A stretch of DNA of 64,000 nt from Aeromicrobium phragmitis (GTDB lineage Bacteria; Actinomycetota; Actinomycetes; Propionibacteriales; Nocardioidaceae): positions 62,001-126,000 of the forward strand of contig NZ_RDBF01000003.1 of NCBI RefSeq assembly GCF_003674095.1, given 5' to 3'. The notes under the pieces were generated by a model. That model searched no databases and was not told where the DNA came from. It saw nothing but the letters and a program-made list of their open reading frames with translations. The translations under genes were made by a program, and so were the position numbers. Shown here in pieces: positions 49,491 through 56,930 of the stretch. Position 1 is the stretch's first letter; every line of letters begins with the position of its first letter.

Positions 49491-50282
49491 GTGGAGATCG
49501 AAGTCAAGGAAGCGGCGCGTCGCCTTGGGCTTAGCGAATCTCGAATTCGACAACTGCTGCGGGTCGACTCCTTACGCGGGCGGCGCGTGGGCAACACCTG
49601 GGTGGTTCTCGCAGATGACGTTGCCCGCCTGGAAACCAACCGACGCCGCGCGGGACGGCCGCTAGCCGCAAGCCGTGCGTGGGCCGCGCTCGATCTTCTC
49701 GACTCAGGCGGCGGCGCGACCTGGCTGTCGAGCTCCGCCAGGTCACAGGTTCGAAGTTACCTCGACCGTCTAGACGAGCCAGGCCCGGAGGTGTGGCTTT
49801 CCTTGCTTCGTAGCCGTAGCCATGTCGTTGGCACGCTCGCGCACCCCGCGGCGTTGAAGCGACTTGCCGACGTCGGCAGCGCTCGTCGGGCTGGCGCCTC
49901 CGTAGCAGTAGAACGCGGTTTCGATCTCGTCACCTTCGGGGGCGGCCTTTCGGAGTTCTATGTCGAAGACTCCGTGTGGCCGCAGGTTGCTCGAACCCTC
50001 GCAATTCGGAAGAGTCCGAACCCGAATCTCGTCATCCGGATTCCGAAAGACGTATGGCCTTTCGGAAACATGAATGCCGTGTCTGACGCGGTGCTAGCCG
50101 CGGACCTCTTGGAGTCTGCTGAACCACGGGCAGTCGTCGCCGGGACACAACGGCTCAACGAGCTGCTCAGTCGGTGGCAACGGACCCGCCGCGCTCAACA
50201 AGCTGGTCGACGCGGGTCACGAGTCGCCGATCAGCACGCATCCGGGGCGGACGCTGGCACCCACCGAGGGCAACAGCAGTGA
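49491..50282 (+). CDS. HTH protein, probable AbiEi-like antitoxin
   Basis: 263 residues from GTG 49491 with AGGAGG 8 bases upstream. N-terminal excisionase-type helix-turn-helix (EVKEAARRLGLSESRIRQLL then RVGNTWVVLADDVARLE). The C-terminal region ends AVSDAVLAADLLESAEPRAV and resembles the antitoxin half of AbiE-like type IV systems. Codons are visibly more AT-rich than the flagellar genes on either side, suggesting transfer. It overlaps the nucleotidyltransferase gene by 4 bases. Confidence 0.65.
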   Translation: MEIEVKEAARRLGLSESRIRQLLRVDSLRGRRVGNTWVVLADDVARLETNRRRAGRPLAASRAWAALDLLDSGGGATWLSSSARSQVRSYLDRLDEPGPEVWLSLLRSRSHVVGTLAHPAALKRLADVGSARRAGASVAVERGFDLVTFGGGLSEFYVEDSVWPQVARTLAIRKSPNPNLVIRIPKDVWPFGNMNAVSDAVLAADLLESAEPRAVVAGTQRLNELLSRWQRTRRAQQAGRRGSRVADQHASGADAGTHRGQQQ

Positions 50283-51013
50283 GCGTGACGATTGAGCTTC
50301 CCCCGCTTGCTTCTCCCATCGACCAACTCTGGCACGTGCTGCTCGACCTGGGCGAGTTTCTGGACGTGCCATGGACGCTTGTCGGCGGCCAGATGGTGCT
50401 CCTTCACGTCCTTGAGCACGGGCAGACGCCTCCCCAGGTCAGCCAAGATGGCGACGTCATAGCAGATATCCGTGCCGCCCCCGATGCGCTCGCGCGGGTC
50501 GTCACAATGCTGGAGGGCTCGGGGTTCGACCTTGAGTCGATGAGCACCGAGGGGCTTGCCCACCGCTACGTCCGCCCAGCCGAGCCGCGCCCGGTCGTCG
50601 TCGACGTCCTCGCGCCAGAAGGTGTTGGTGCTCGCGCCGTCCTAGTCACGAGCCCGCCCGGGCGCACGGTCGAGGTGCCGGGCGGAACGCAGGCCTTGAA
50701 CCGCACCGAACGTGTGACGATCGTTCACGAGGACCGTCACGGAACCTTGCCTCGACCCACGTTGTTGGCCGCCATCGTCGGAAAGGCCGCAGCAACAGCG
50801 CTCCCATCGGCAGAGCGCCACTACCGTGATCTCGCGCTGCTGTGCGCGCTTGTTGAAGACCCATTCGCCGTGGTAGATCAGCTAACGAAAAAGGATCGGC
50901 AGCGGGTCCGTCTCGCGAAAGATCTGCTTGACGAGACCCATCCCGCATGGGCGTTAGTTCCAGACCCAATTCGCGACCAGGGTCAGATCGCCTATGGCAT
51001 CCTCCACGGTTGA
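50279..51013 (+). CDS. Nucleotidyltransferase-like protein, probable AbiEii-like toxin
   Basis: 244 residues. LVGGQMVLLHVLEHG followed by SQDGDVIADI resembles the GG and acidic motifs of AbiEii/DUF1814-type nucleotidyltransferases; the later GKAAATALPSAERHYRDLAL resembles their conserved K-x-x-A to (K/R)-D-x-x-D/L motif. In known systems such enzymes modify tRNA 3' ends and halt growth unless neutralised. GTG at 50279 overlaps the HTH gene. The acidic motif is not canonical (DGD), so activity needs testing. Confidence 0.6.
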   Translation: MSVTIELPPLASPIDQLWHVLLDLGEFLDVPWTLVGGQMVLLHVLEHGQTPPQVSQDGDVIADIRAAPDALARVVTMLEGSGFDLESMSTEGLAHRYVRPAEPRPVVVDVLAPEGVGARAVLVTSPPGRTVEVPGGTQALNRTERVTIVHEDRHGTLPRPTLLAAIVGKAAATALPSAERHYRDLALLCALVEDPFAVVDQLTKKDRQRVRLAKDLLDETHPAWALVPDPIRDQGQIAYGILHG

Positions 51014-51349
51014 CGGATCGCAGCCGCCGACTGCGCTGGCGCCCGCGTGGCCAGATTCCGATTCGCTTTGAGGCATTGAGCCAGCGGGCGAAACGATTCG
51101 TATCAGCGATTCCGCGCCAAGCGCTGATGAGCCTCGTTGACGTAGGTCGACGCCAGCCCGAGCTCCGCGCAGGCAATAGCGAGACCACGTTGGCTGAGTG
51201 GTCTCGCTCCGTGGCGGCTACGCCCTCATTGCCACGGCTCCATGGCGGCTCGTTCCGGTTCCTGAGTAGCCGCGAGGAACGAGCGGCGTATCGAAGGGCG
51301 GTCGCTACTCGACGCCTACGGCGGGTTCGCCAGATCGGGGACTGAAGGG
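51014..51349. repeat. Intergenic region with inverted GGTGGTCGAGTAG-type repeats, right flank of islet
   Basis: No gene seen. 51014-51175 is unremarkable. 51180-51320 carries dispersed repeat pieces in the opposite orientation to the left flank: GTGGTCTCGCTCCGTGGCGG through CGGCTCCATGG (51208-51253) and CCTGAGTAGCCGCGAGGAAC through GCGTATCGAAGGGCG to CTACTCGAC (51260-51313). Confidence 0.75.
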
Positions 51350-51377
51350 CTCAGGTCGGGGATCAAAGTGCCGATGG
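51350..51377 (+). promoter_or_regulatory. Predicted FliA promoter of flbD-motAB-fliL
   Basis: CTCA at 51350-51353, 16 bases, GCCGATGG at 51370-51377. Predicted first base G51385. It lies directly after the repeat that ends the AbiE islet, so the downstream flagellar genes keep their own promoter. Confidence 0.75.
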
Positions 51378-51388
51378 GATCGGTGACG

Positions 51389-51424
51389 GGGACCACGGAC
51401 GGTCCCTCGAGCAATGCGCAAGGA
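51389..51424 (+). promoter_or_regulatory. Predicted CsrA-binding leader of flbD
   Basis: GGGACC (51389-51394) pairs with GGTCCC (51401-51406) around the loop ACGGAC, the same six-base loop closed by the same CC/GG as in the fliC leader. A second ANGGA (AAGGA, 51420-51424) coincides with the ribosome site of flbD. The stem and spacing differ from fliC, so the shared loop is not simple duplication. Confidence 0.65.
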
Positions 51425-51432
51425 CGGTGCAG

Positions 51433-51717
51433 ATGATCACGTTGACGCGGCTTTCGGGTTCGCAGTTCGTGCTGAACTCCGATCTCATCGAACGAGTCGA
51501 GAGTTCGCCCGATACCGTCATCTGCCTCGTCGACGGCAAGAAGTACGTCGTCGCCGAGAGTGTCGCGCAGGTCGTCGAGGCCGTCCGCGAACACCGGACC
51601 CGGCTCATCGTCGCGAGCGCCTCGCGCGCCGACGAAGGGCAGTCCCGCAGCACGCTGGCTACCGTCACCGACCTGGCCGCCGCCCTCCCGGGCCCCGAGG
51701 GGACGCGGAGGTCCTGA
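51433..51717 (+). CDS. flbD: Flagellar protein FlbD
   Basis: 94 residues. ITLTRLSGSQFVLNSDLIER and DTVICLVDGKKYVVAESVAQ are the FlbD (PF06289) signature; about 35 extra residues follow. Precise role unknown; it precedes motA in many Gram-positive flagellar loci. The ATG at 51433 has AAGGACGG upstream; a GTG at 51427 is possible. Confidence 0.88.
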   Translation: MITLTRLSGSQFVLNSDLIERVESSPDTVICLVDGKKYVVAESVAQVVEAVREHRTRLIVASASRADEGQSRSTLATVTDLAAALPGPEGTRRS

Positions 51718-51718
51718 C

Positions 51719-52477
51719 GTGGATCCCGCGACGTTGATCGGCATCGCCGCCGGTGCACTGATTCTCGTCATCGTCAACGCGCTGGAAGGCGGGAGCCTGT
51801 CCAGCCTCGTCCTGCTGCCGCCGATGCTGCTGGTCTTCGGTGTCACGATCGCCGTGACCATCGCCGGCGGCACCCTCGGCGATCTGCGACAGGTGCCGCG
51901 GTCGCTGCAACGTGCCTTCCGCGGACGCGCGCCGCAGACCGACGACGTCGTCCCCACGGTCGTCCAGCTGGCCGAACGCGCGCGGCGCGACGGACTGCTC
52001 GCGATCGAGGAGGACCTTGCCACGGTCGACGACCCGTTCCTCGTTAAGGGCCTACGGCTCGCGATCGACGGGACCGATCCCGAAGAGCTCCGCGAGCTCA
52101 TGGAAGCCGAGATCGACGCGAAGCGCGTCCAGGACCGTCAGCGGGCCAAGTTCTTCGCCGACGCCGGCGGATACGCCCCCACGATCGGCATCATCGGAAC
52201 GGTCATGAGCCTCGTCCACGTGCTGGAGAACCTCGCCGATCCCGAGAAGCTCGGACACTCCATCGCGGCCGCCTTCCTCGCGACCCTGTGGGGCGTGCTC
52301 TCGGCCAACATCATCTGGCTCCCGATCGCCGCGCGGCTGCGCCGGTTGAGCGAACTGGAAGGTGAACGGATGGAGGTCGTCGTCGAGGGGGTCGTCGCGA
52401 TTCAGGCCGGATCGAACCCCCGGATCATCGCGCAACGGCTCAACACCTTGCTGCGAGTCGAGTCGGAGGCGGCGTGA
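51719..52477 (+). CDS. motA: Flagellar motor stator protein MotA
   Basis: 252 residues with four membrane helices (two at the N-terminus, two at about 150-205). GGYAPTIGIIGTVMSLVHVL then AAAFLATLWGVLSANIIWLP is the MotA/ExbB core, and the cytoplasmic loop carries the charged residues that meet FliG. GTG at 51719, one base after the flbD stop. Confidence 0.94.
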   Translation: MDPATLIGIAAGALILVIVNALEGGSLSSLVLLPPMLLVFGVTIAVTIAGGTLGDLRQVPRSLQRAFRGRAPQTDDVVPTVVQLAERARRDGLLAIEEDLATVDDPFLVKGLRLAIDGTDPEELRELMEAEIDAKRVQDRQRAKFFADAGGYAPTIGIIGTVMSLVHVLENLADPEKLGHSIAAAFLATLWGVLSANIIWLPIAARLRRLSELEGERMEVVVEGVVAIQAGSNPRIIAQRLNTLLRVESEAA

Positions 52478-52478
52478 C

Positions 52479-53372
52479 ATGGCCCGCCGACGCCGCCTCG
52501 ACGAGGCCGAAGCAGAAGAGGGCAACGAGCGCTGGCTGGTCAGCTACTCGGATATGATCACCGTGCTCATGGCGCTGTTCATCGTGCTGTTCGCGATGAG
52601 CCAGATCGACGAGCAGAAGTATGCGGCGCTGCGTGACGGGCTTGCCGACAGCTTCGGCCAGACGTCAGCGGTGATGCAGGGGCGCTCGGCCGTCCACGAG
52701 GACACCGGTAGCACCAGCATCGCGGCGCCGCACCCGCTCGACGGGGCTGAGCAGATCAGCGACCCCCAACTGGAGAAGGCCGTGGAAGCGGCATTGCAGC
52801 AGCGGCGTTCCCGACTCGCCGCGGAGGCCGAGAACGAGGCGGACCGGCTCACCAGCATCGCCGAGGAGATCCGCCACGCCACCGAACGCGCGGGGGTCTC
52901 CGAGGACATCGAGATGACGATCGACCATCGCGGACTGGTGGTCAGCCTGGTCTCGCGGCACGTCGTGTTCGAGAACGATGTGGCGACGCTCAGCGATCGC
53001 GGCCGGCAGGTCGTCGACGCCGTCGCGCCGGTCCTGGCGCGCATCGAGGAGCCGCTCACGATCGACGGGCACACCAACCAGGTCCCGGTCTCACCGGCGT
53101 TCTACGCGACCGACTGGGACCTGTCGTCGGCGCGCGCAGTGACCGTCGTTCGGTACCTCGACGAACGGTGGAGCATCGCGCCGGACCGGCTGTCGGCCGG
53201 CGGCCATGGCAACACCAAGCCCTTGCGACCGGTGGACGAACCGGGATCGCAGGACATCAACAAGCGCGTCGACATCGTCGTGCTGTCCACGCAACCGCCC
53301 GAGGTGACCGCCCTGCTCCAGGAAGCAGCGCGCGACCGTCTCGGGCCCGATCAGGAGGTCGTCCAACCATGA
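52479..53372 (+). CDS. motB: Flagellar motor stator protein MotB
   Basis: 297 residues. NERWLVSYSDMITVLMALFI has the ion-conducting Asp at the start of the single membrane helix; the C-terminal OmpA-like domain (IDGHTNQVPVSP; WDLSSARAVTVVRYL; DRLSAGGHGNTKP; NKRVDIVVL) anchors to peptidoglycan. The pattern after the Asp suggests proton rather than sodium use, but this is not certain. Confidence 0.95.
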   Translation: MARRRRLDEAEAEEGNERWLVSYSDMITVLMALFIVLFAMSQIDEQKYAALRDGLADSFGQTSAVMQGRSAVHEDTGSTSIAAPHPLDGAEQISDPQLEKAVEAALQQRRSRLAAEAENEADRLTSIAEEIRHATERAGVSEDIEMTIDHRGLVVSLVSRHVVFENDVATLSDRGRQVVDAVAPVLARIEEPLTIDGHTNQVPVSPAFYATDWDLSSARAVTVVRYLDERWSIAPDRLSAGGHGNTKPLRPVDEPGSQDINKRVDIVVLSTQPPEVTALLQEAARDRLGPDQEVVQP

Positions 53373-53800
53373 GCGTGACCGCGATCCCCCCGCAGCCCGA
53401 GGCCGCCGCCGACACCGGCTCCTCGCGGCGTCGATGGGTCGTCCTCGCTGCCGTCCTGGCGATCGTGGCCGTGGCCGGGTACCTCTATCTGGACCGTTCG
53501 AACGCGCCGGAGGGCCCGGTCCCCGGCGAGGTCGTGACGCTCGAGCCGATCCAAGTCAATCTGGCCGCCGGACATTACCTCAAGCTCGGACTCGCCGTGC
53601 AGACCACCGAGGAAGCGACGGACCTGGAGGGCAGCAAGGCGCTCGATGCGGCGATCACGATGTTCAGCGGCCGCAGCGTCGCGGAGCTGACCGACGCCAC
53701 GCAGCGCGAGGCGCTCAAGGAGCGTCTCGTGGACCGGCTCGCCGAGCTGTACGACGACCAGGTCATGGGCGTGTACTTCACGGAGTTCGTCATGCAGTGA
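53369..53800 (+). CDS. fliL: Flagellar basal body-associated protein FliL
   Basis: 143 residues: short cytoplasmic N-terminus, membrane helix at about 24-42, then VTLEPIQVNLAAGHYLKLGL and the C-terminal DDQVMGVYFTEFVMQ, typical FliL. Surrounds the stator. ATGA overlap with motB. Confidence 0.92.
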   Translation: MSVTAIPPQPEAAADTGSSRRRWVVLAAVLAIVAVAGYLYLDRSNAPEGPVPGEVVTLEPIQVNLAAGHYLKLGLAVQTTEEATDLEGSKALDAAITMFSGRSVAELTDATQREALKERLVDRLAELYDDQVMGVYFTEFVMQ

Positions 53801-53822
53801 GTAAGTCCGACGAACCGTTCTG

Positions 53823-53850
53823 CTCAGGTATCGCCCGCATCGGCCGATGC
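53823..53850 (+). promoter_or_regulatory. Predicted FliA promoter of fliM
   Basis: CTCA at 53823-53826, 16 bases, GCCGATGC at 53843-53850. The base 15 positions after the first G is G53858, the first base of the fliM GTG start, implying a leaderless transcript just as at flgN. Confidence 0.68.
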
Positions 53851-53857
53851 CTCGTTC

Positions 53858-54808
53858 GTGATCCCTTCGACCGCGCCCGAGAGCGGGGCACGCCCCGGCA
53901 GTCGCCGCGTCCGCGGCCGCGAGCCGATCTCGTACGACTTCCGGCGCCCCATCCAACTCTCGCGTGAGGACGCCCGGCAGCTCCATCTGGCCTTCGAAGG
54001 GTTCGCCCGCCAGGCCTCGACCGTCTTCACGTCGCTGTTGCGGACGGTGTGCGACGTCCACCTCGTGCAGATCACCCAGCAGACCTACGGCGAGTACGTC
54101 GACTCGCTCGAGCCGCTGACCTACCTCGGCATCTTCTCGGCGGAACCGATCGCCGGACGGGGCATCGTCCAGCTGCCGATGTACGGCGTCATGACCGCGA
54201 TCGACCACATGCTGGGCGGGCACGGGAGCGATCAGCAACCTCAACGCGCGCTGACCGAGATCGAGATCGCGGTCATGAATGAGCTCATGGACCGGCTGCT
54301 CGCCGAGATGCGCTACTCGCTCGCCGACAGCGTCGATGTCATCCCGCGGGCGACTGGCTACGAGCACAGTCCGCAGCTCGCGCAGGTCGCGGGCGCGTCC
54401 GACGTCATGGTCATCGTGCGCCTCGCGATGCGGCTGGCCGGTGAGGAACTCGATGCCACCATCGGCCTGCCGTACGCCGGGCTCCACCCGCACCTTGCGC
54501 GTGCGACGGCTCCCTCGGCCACGTCGGAGAGCGAGCGGCGCTCCCGGGAACGATCGGCCGCCGCCTTGCGCGAGCGCTTCGCGAGCGTTCCCGTGGAGGC
54601 CGCCGTGCGGCTGCGACCCACCACGTTCACACCCGCCGAGATCGCCGACTTCCGGCCCGGCACGCTCGTTCGGATGCACCACCCGTCGGCGGCTCCGCTC
54701 GAAGTGTGCGTGGACGGTGAGGTCTTCGCCCGCGCCACGCCGGGCGCGTCCGGCCCCCGACTCGCGGCGCTCGTCGTCGCCACCCCCGTGAAGGAGACGA
54801 ACTCATGA
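53858..54808 (+). CDS. fliM: Flagellar motor switch protein FliM
   Basis: 316 residues. ISYDFRRPIQLSREDARQLH, TYGEYVDSLEPLTYLGIFS, LPMYGVMTAIDHMLGGHG and the C-terminal SpoA domain (about 240-310) are FliM. Between the fliL stop and 53858 no other usable start is in frame, so the GTG at 53858 is the start. The usual N-terminal CheY-binding peptide (EIDALL-like) is absent from this and from the whole upstream open frame. Confidence 0.93.
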   Translation: MIPSTAPESGARPGSRRVRGREPISYDFRRPIQLSREDARQLHLAFEGFARQASTVFTSLLRTVCDVHLVQITQQTYGEYVDSLEPLTYLGIFSAEPIAGRGIVQLPMYGVMTAIDHMLGGHGSDQQPQRALTEIEIAVMNELMDRLLAEMRYSLADSVDVIPRATGYEHSPQLAQVAGASDVMVIVRLAMRLAGEELDATIGLPYAGLHPHLARATAPSATSESERRSRERSAAALRERFASVPVEAAVRLRPTTFTPAEIADFRPGTLVRMHHPSAAPLEVCVDGEVFARATPGASGPRLAALVVATPVKETNS

Positions 54809-55515
54809 CGACTGCCGTCGACACCGCGCTGGTGCGCGACCTGGGCGAGGCTGCCGCCCGGCACATCCCCGCCAGCGAGGACGTCCGCGTACTCGGAAGC
54901 GAGGACGGCGTTCAGCTGGCCGGCTTCGCCGGAGCAGCGGTCGCCGATCTCGGTGACGGGCGCGTGGTCGCGCTGTGCGCCGGGGACGAACTCGTGCACG
55001 CCCTGGCCACCAGCCCCCTCGGAACCTTGTCGCTGGCCGCTGCCCTCCAACCCTCGTTCGACGCGGTGGCCGCCCATCTCGGCGGCACGGCCGGAGCGGC
55101 TCGCGACGTCCTCGTCGAGGAGCTGCCGGGGCTGATCGCCGATCTCGCCGTCACGATCCTGCTCGGCGGCCATGCCGTCACCGCGGCGCTCGTCGTTCCG
55201 TCGGCCGGACTGGGTGGCGCCGCGCCGACGCCGCAACCGTCGCCGGAGGCGCCCGCGTCGGCGCCCGCACGTGGCATCGAGATGCTGCACGGCGTCGTCA
55301 TGGACGTGACCGTCGAGATCGGACGCACGCGGATGCCGGTGCGCGATTTGCTCTCCCTCGCCCCTGGGGCGGTGGTCGAACTCGACCGCGCCGCCGGAAG
55401 CCCGGCGGACCTGCTCGTCAACGGCCGGCTCATCGCGCGCGGTGAGGTCGTCGTGGTGGACGAGGACTACGCCCTGCGGATCACCGAGATCCTGGATCCG
55501 TCGGCGGCCCACTGA
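54805..55515 (+). CDS. fliN: Flagellar motor switch protein FliN, long form
   Basis: 236 residues. The last 75 or so (MLHGVVMDVTVEIGRTRMPV; LLVNGRLIARGEVVVVDEDY) are the FliN/SpoA domain. About 140 residues precede it, with ALQPSFDAVAAHLGG and LIADLAVTILLGGHAVTAAL, followed by a Pro/Ala linker. This is longer than a typical FliN and recalls the FliY type in layout. Overlaps fliM as ATGA. Confidence 0.9.
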   Translation: MTTAVDTALVRDLGEAAARHIPASEDVRVLGSEDGVQLAGFAGAAVADLGDGRVVALCAGDELVHALATSPLGTLSLAAALQPSFDAVAAHLGGTAGAARDVLVEELPGLIADLAVTILLGGHAVTAALVVPSAGLGGAAPTPQPSPEAPASAPARGIEMLHGVVMDVTVEIGRTRMPVRDLLSLAPGAVVELDRAAGSPADLLVNGRLIARGEVVVVDEDYALRITEILDPSAAH

Positions 55516-55916
55516 TGCTTGAGCTGACGCTGCGCCTGGTCGCCTCGTTGGCGATCGTCATCGGGCTGCTGCTCCTCGTCACGCGCTGGGGCTCGCGGCG
55601 CTTCGCCGGGCGCACAGACGCCCCGGTGCGTGTGCTGGCCCGTCAGTCGCTCTCCCGCGGCTCCAGCGTGGCCGTGGTCGCCGTGGGGGAGCGGATGCTG
55701 GTGGTAGGGGCGACCGAGCACTCGGTGCAGTTGCTCACCGAACTCGACGGCGGGGACTGGCCCGATGCCGAACCCGTCGAGCCGATCGAGCTCGCCGCGC
55801 GCCGTGGCGGCGCGCATGCGGCGCCCCCCGCCGCCACGCCGCTGCAGGGTTCACTGCTCTCCAAGCAGACCTGGCAGCAGGCTCTCGAGGCGGCGCGGGG
55901 GCGGAGCGCGTCGTGA
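55515..55916 (+). CDS. fliO: Flagellar biosynthesis protein FliO
   Basis: 133 residues. One N-terminal membrane helix (about 5-23), then VLARQSLSRGSSVAVVAVGE with RMLVVGATEHSVQLL, the FliO pattern. Helps assemble the FliP ring. One base overlap with fliN and ATG/GTG coupling to fliP. Confidence 0.87.
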   Translation: MLELTLRLVASLAIVIGLLLLVTRWGSRRFAGRTDAPVRVLARQSLSRGSSVAVVAVGERMLVVGATEHSVQLLTELDGGDWPDAEPVEPIELAARRGGAHAAPPAATPLQGSLLSKQTWQQALEAARGRSAS

Positions 55917-56647
55917 ACGCGGTGGCGGCGCGGTGGGCCATGCTGCCCTTCGAGCCGGTCGGACCGGACGGGCCCCAGGGACCGGGCATCTCGATCGACC
56001 TTGGTGATCCGACCGCTGCGCCGAGCACCTCGGTCACGTTCCTGTTGCTGCTGACGCTGCTCTCGCTCCTGCCGGCGATCCTGCTGTCCTGTACGGCATT
56101 CACCAAGATCGTCGTGGTGCTGGGCCTCACGCGCAACGCGCTGGGGTTGCAGCAGATCCCGCCCAATCAGGTGCTGGCCGGGCTGGCGCTGTTCCTCAGC
56201 ATCTTCGTCATGGCGCCGGTCCTCTCCCAGATCAACGACGCCGGCTTGCAGCCCTATCTGGCCGGGGACCTCGCCCCGCAGGAGGCGTGGGACGCGGGGC
56301 TCGAGCCGTTGCGGTCGTTCATGCTCGCGCACACCGGCGAGTCCGAGTTGCAGTTGCTGTCGGACGTGTCCGGGCGGGAGATCCCCGAGAGCCGCACCGA
56401 GGTGGCCACCACGATCCTCATCCCGGCGTTCATGCTCAGCGAACTCAAGCAGGCGTTCATCATCGGCTTCGTCATCTTCGTGCCGTTCCTGGTGATCGAC
56501 ATCGTGGTCAGCGGCGCGCTGATGGCGCTCGGCATGATGATGATGCCTCCCGTCATGGTCTCGCTGCCGTTCAAGCTGCTGCTGTTCGTGCTCGTCGACG
56601 GCTGGAGCCTCATCATCACCTCGGTCATGACGAGTTACTCGGGGTAG
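55913..56647 (+). CDS. fliP: Flagellar export gate protein FliP
   Basis: 244 residues, four membrane helices. TAFTKIVVVLGLTRNALGLQ, PNQVLAGLALFLSIFVMAP and the C-terminal MGLGMMMMPPVMVSLPFKLL-type motif (here ALGMMMMPPVMVSLPFKLL) are FliP. GTG at 55913 overlaps fliO. Confidence 0.96.
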   Translation: MNAVAARWAMLPFEPVGPDGPQGPGISIDLGDPTAAPSTSVTFLLLLTLLSLLPAILLSCTAFTKIVVVLGLTRNALGLQQIPPNQVLAGLALFLSIFVMAPVLSQINDAGLQPYLAGDLAPQEAWDAGLEPLRSFMLAHTGESELQLLSDVSGREIPESRTEVATTILIPAFMLSELKQAFIIGFVIFVPFLVIDIVVSGALMALGMMMMPPVMVSLPFKLLLFVLVDGWSLIITSVMTSYSG

Positions 56648-56651
56648 GCAC

Positions 56652-56930
56652 ATGACCGACACCACCGTCATCTCGATCGCCACGCAGACGATGATCGTCG
56701 CGCTCAAGCTCTCCGCGCCGATCCTCGTCACCTCGCTGGTGATCGGGTTCGCCATCTCGGTTGTCCAGTCCATGACGCAGATCCAGGAGTTCACGCTCGC
56801 GTTCGTGCCGAAGCTTCTCGGGGTGGGTGTGGCACTGCTGCTGTGCGGGAACTGGATGCTCCACACCATGGTCAACTTCACGGTCGAGCTGTTCGAGGCG
56901 ATCCCGACCTTCCTCGCGGGGGGTCCGTGA
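56652..56930 (+). CDS. fliQ: Flagellar export gate protein FliQ
   Basis: 92 residues, two membrane helices. ALKLSAPILVTSLVIGFAIS and QSMTQIQEFTLAFVPKLLGV are FliQ. Lies 4 bp after fliP and overlaps fliR by 4 bases. Confidence 0.95.
   Translation: MTDTTVISIATQTMIVALKLSAPILVTSLVIGFAISVVQSMTQIQEFTLAFVPKLLGVGVALLLCGNWMLHTMVNFTVELFEAIPTFLAGGP

Noticed and set aside
53797-53860. Frameshift hiding a CheY-binding peptide at the start of FliM
   Set aside because: All three frames between the fliL stop and 53858 were read and none encodes an EIDALL-like peptide; the promoter geometry supports the GTG at 53858.
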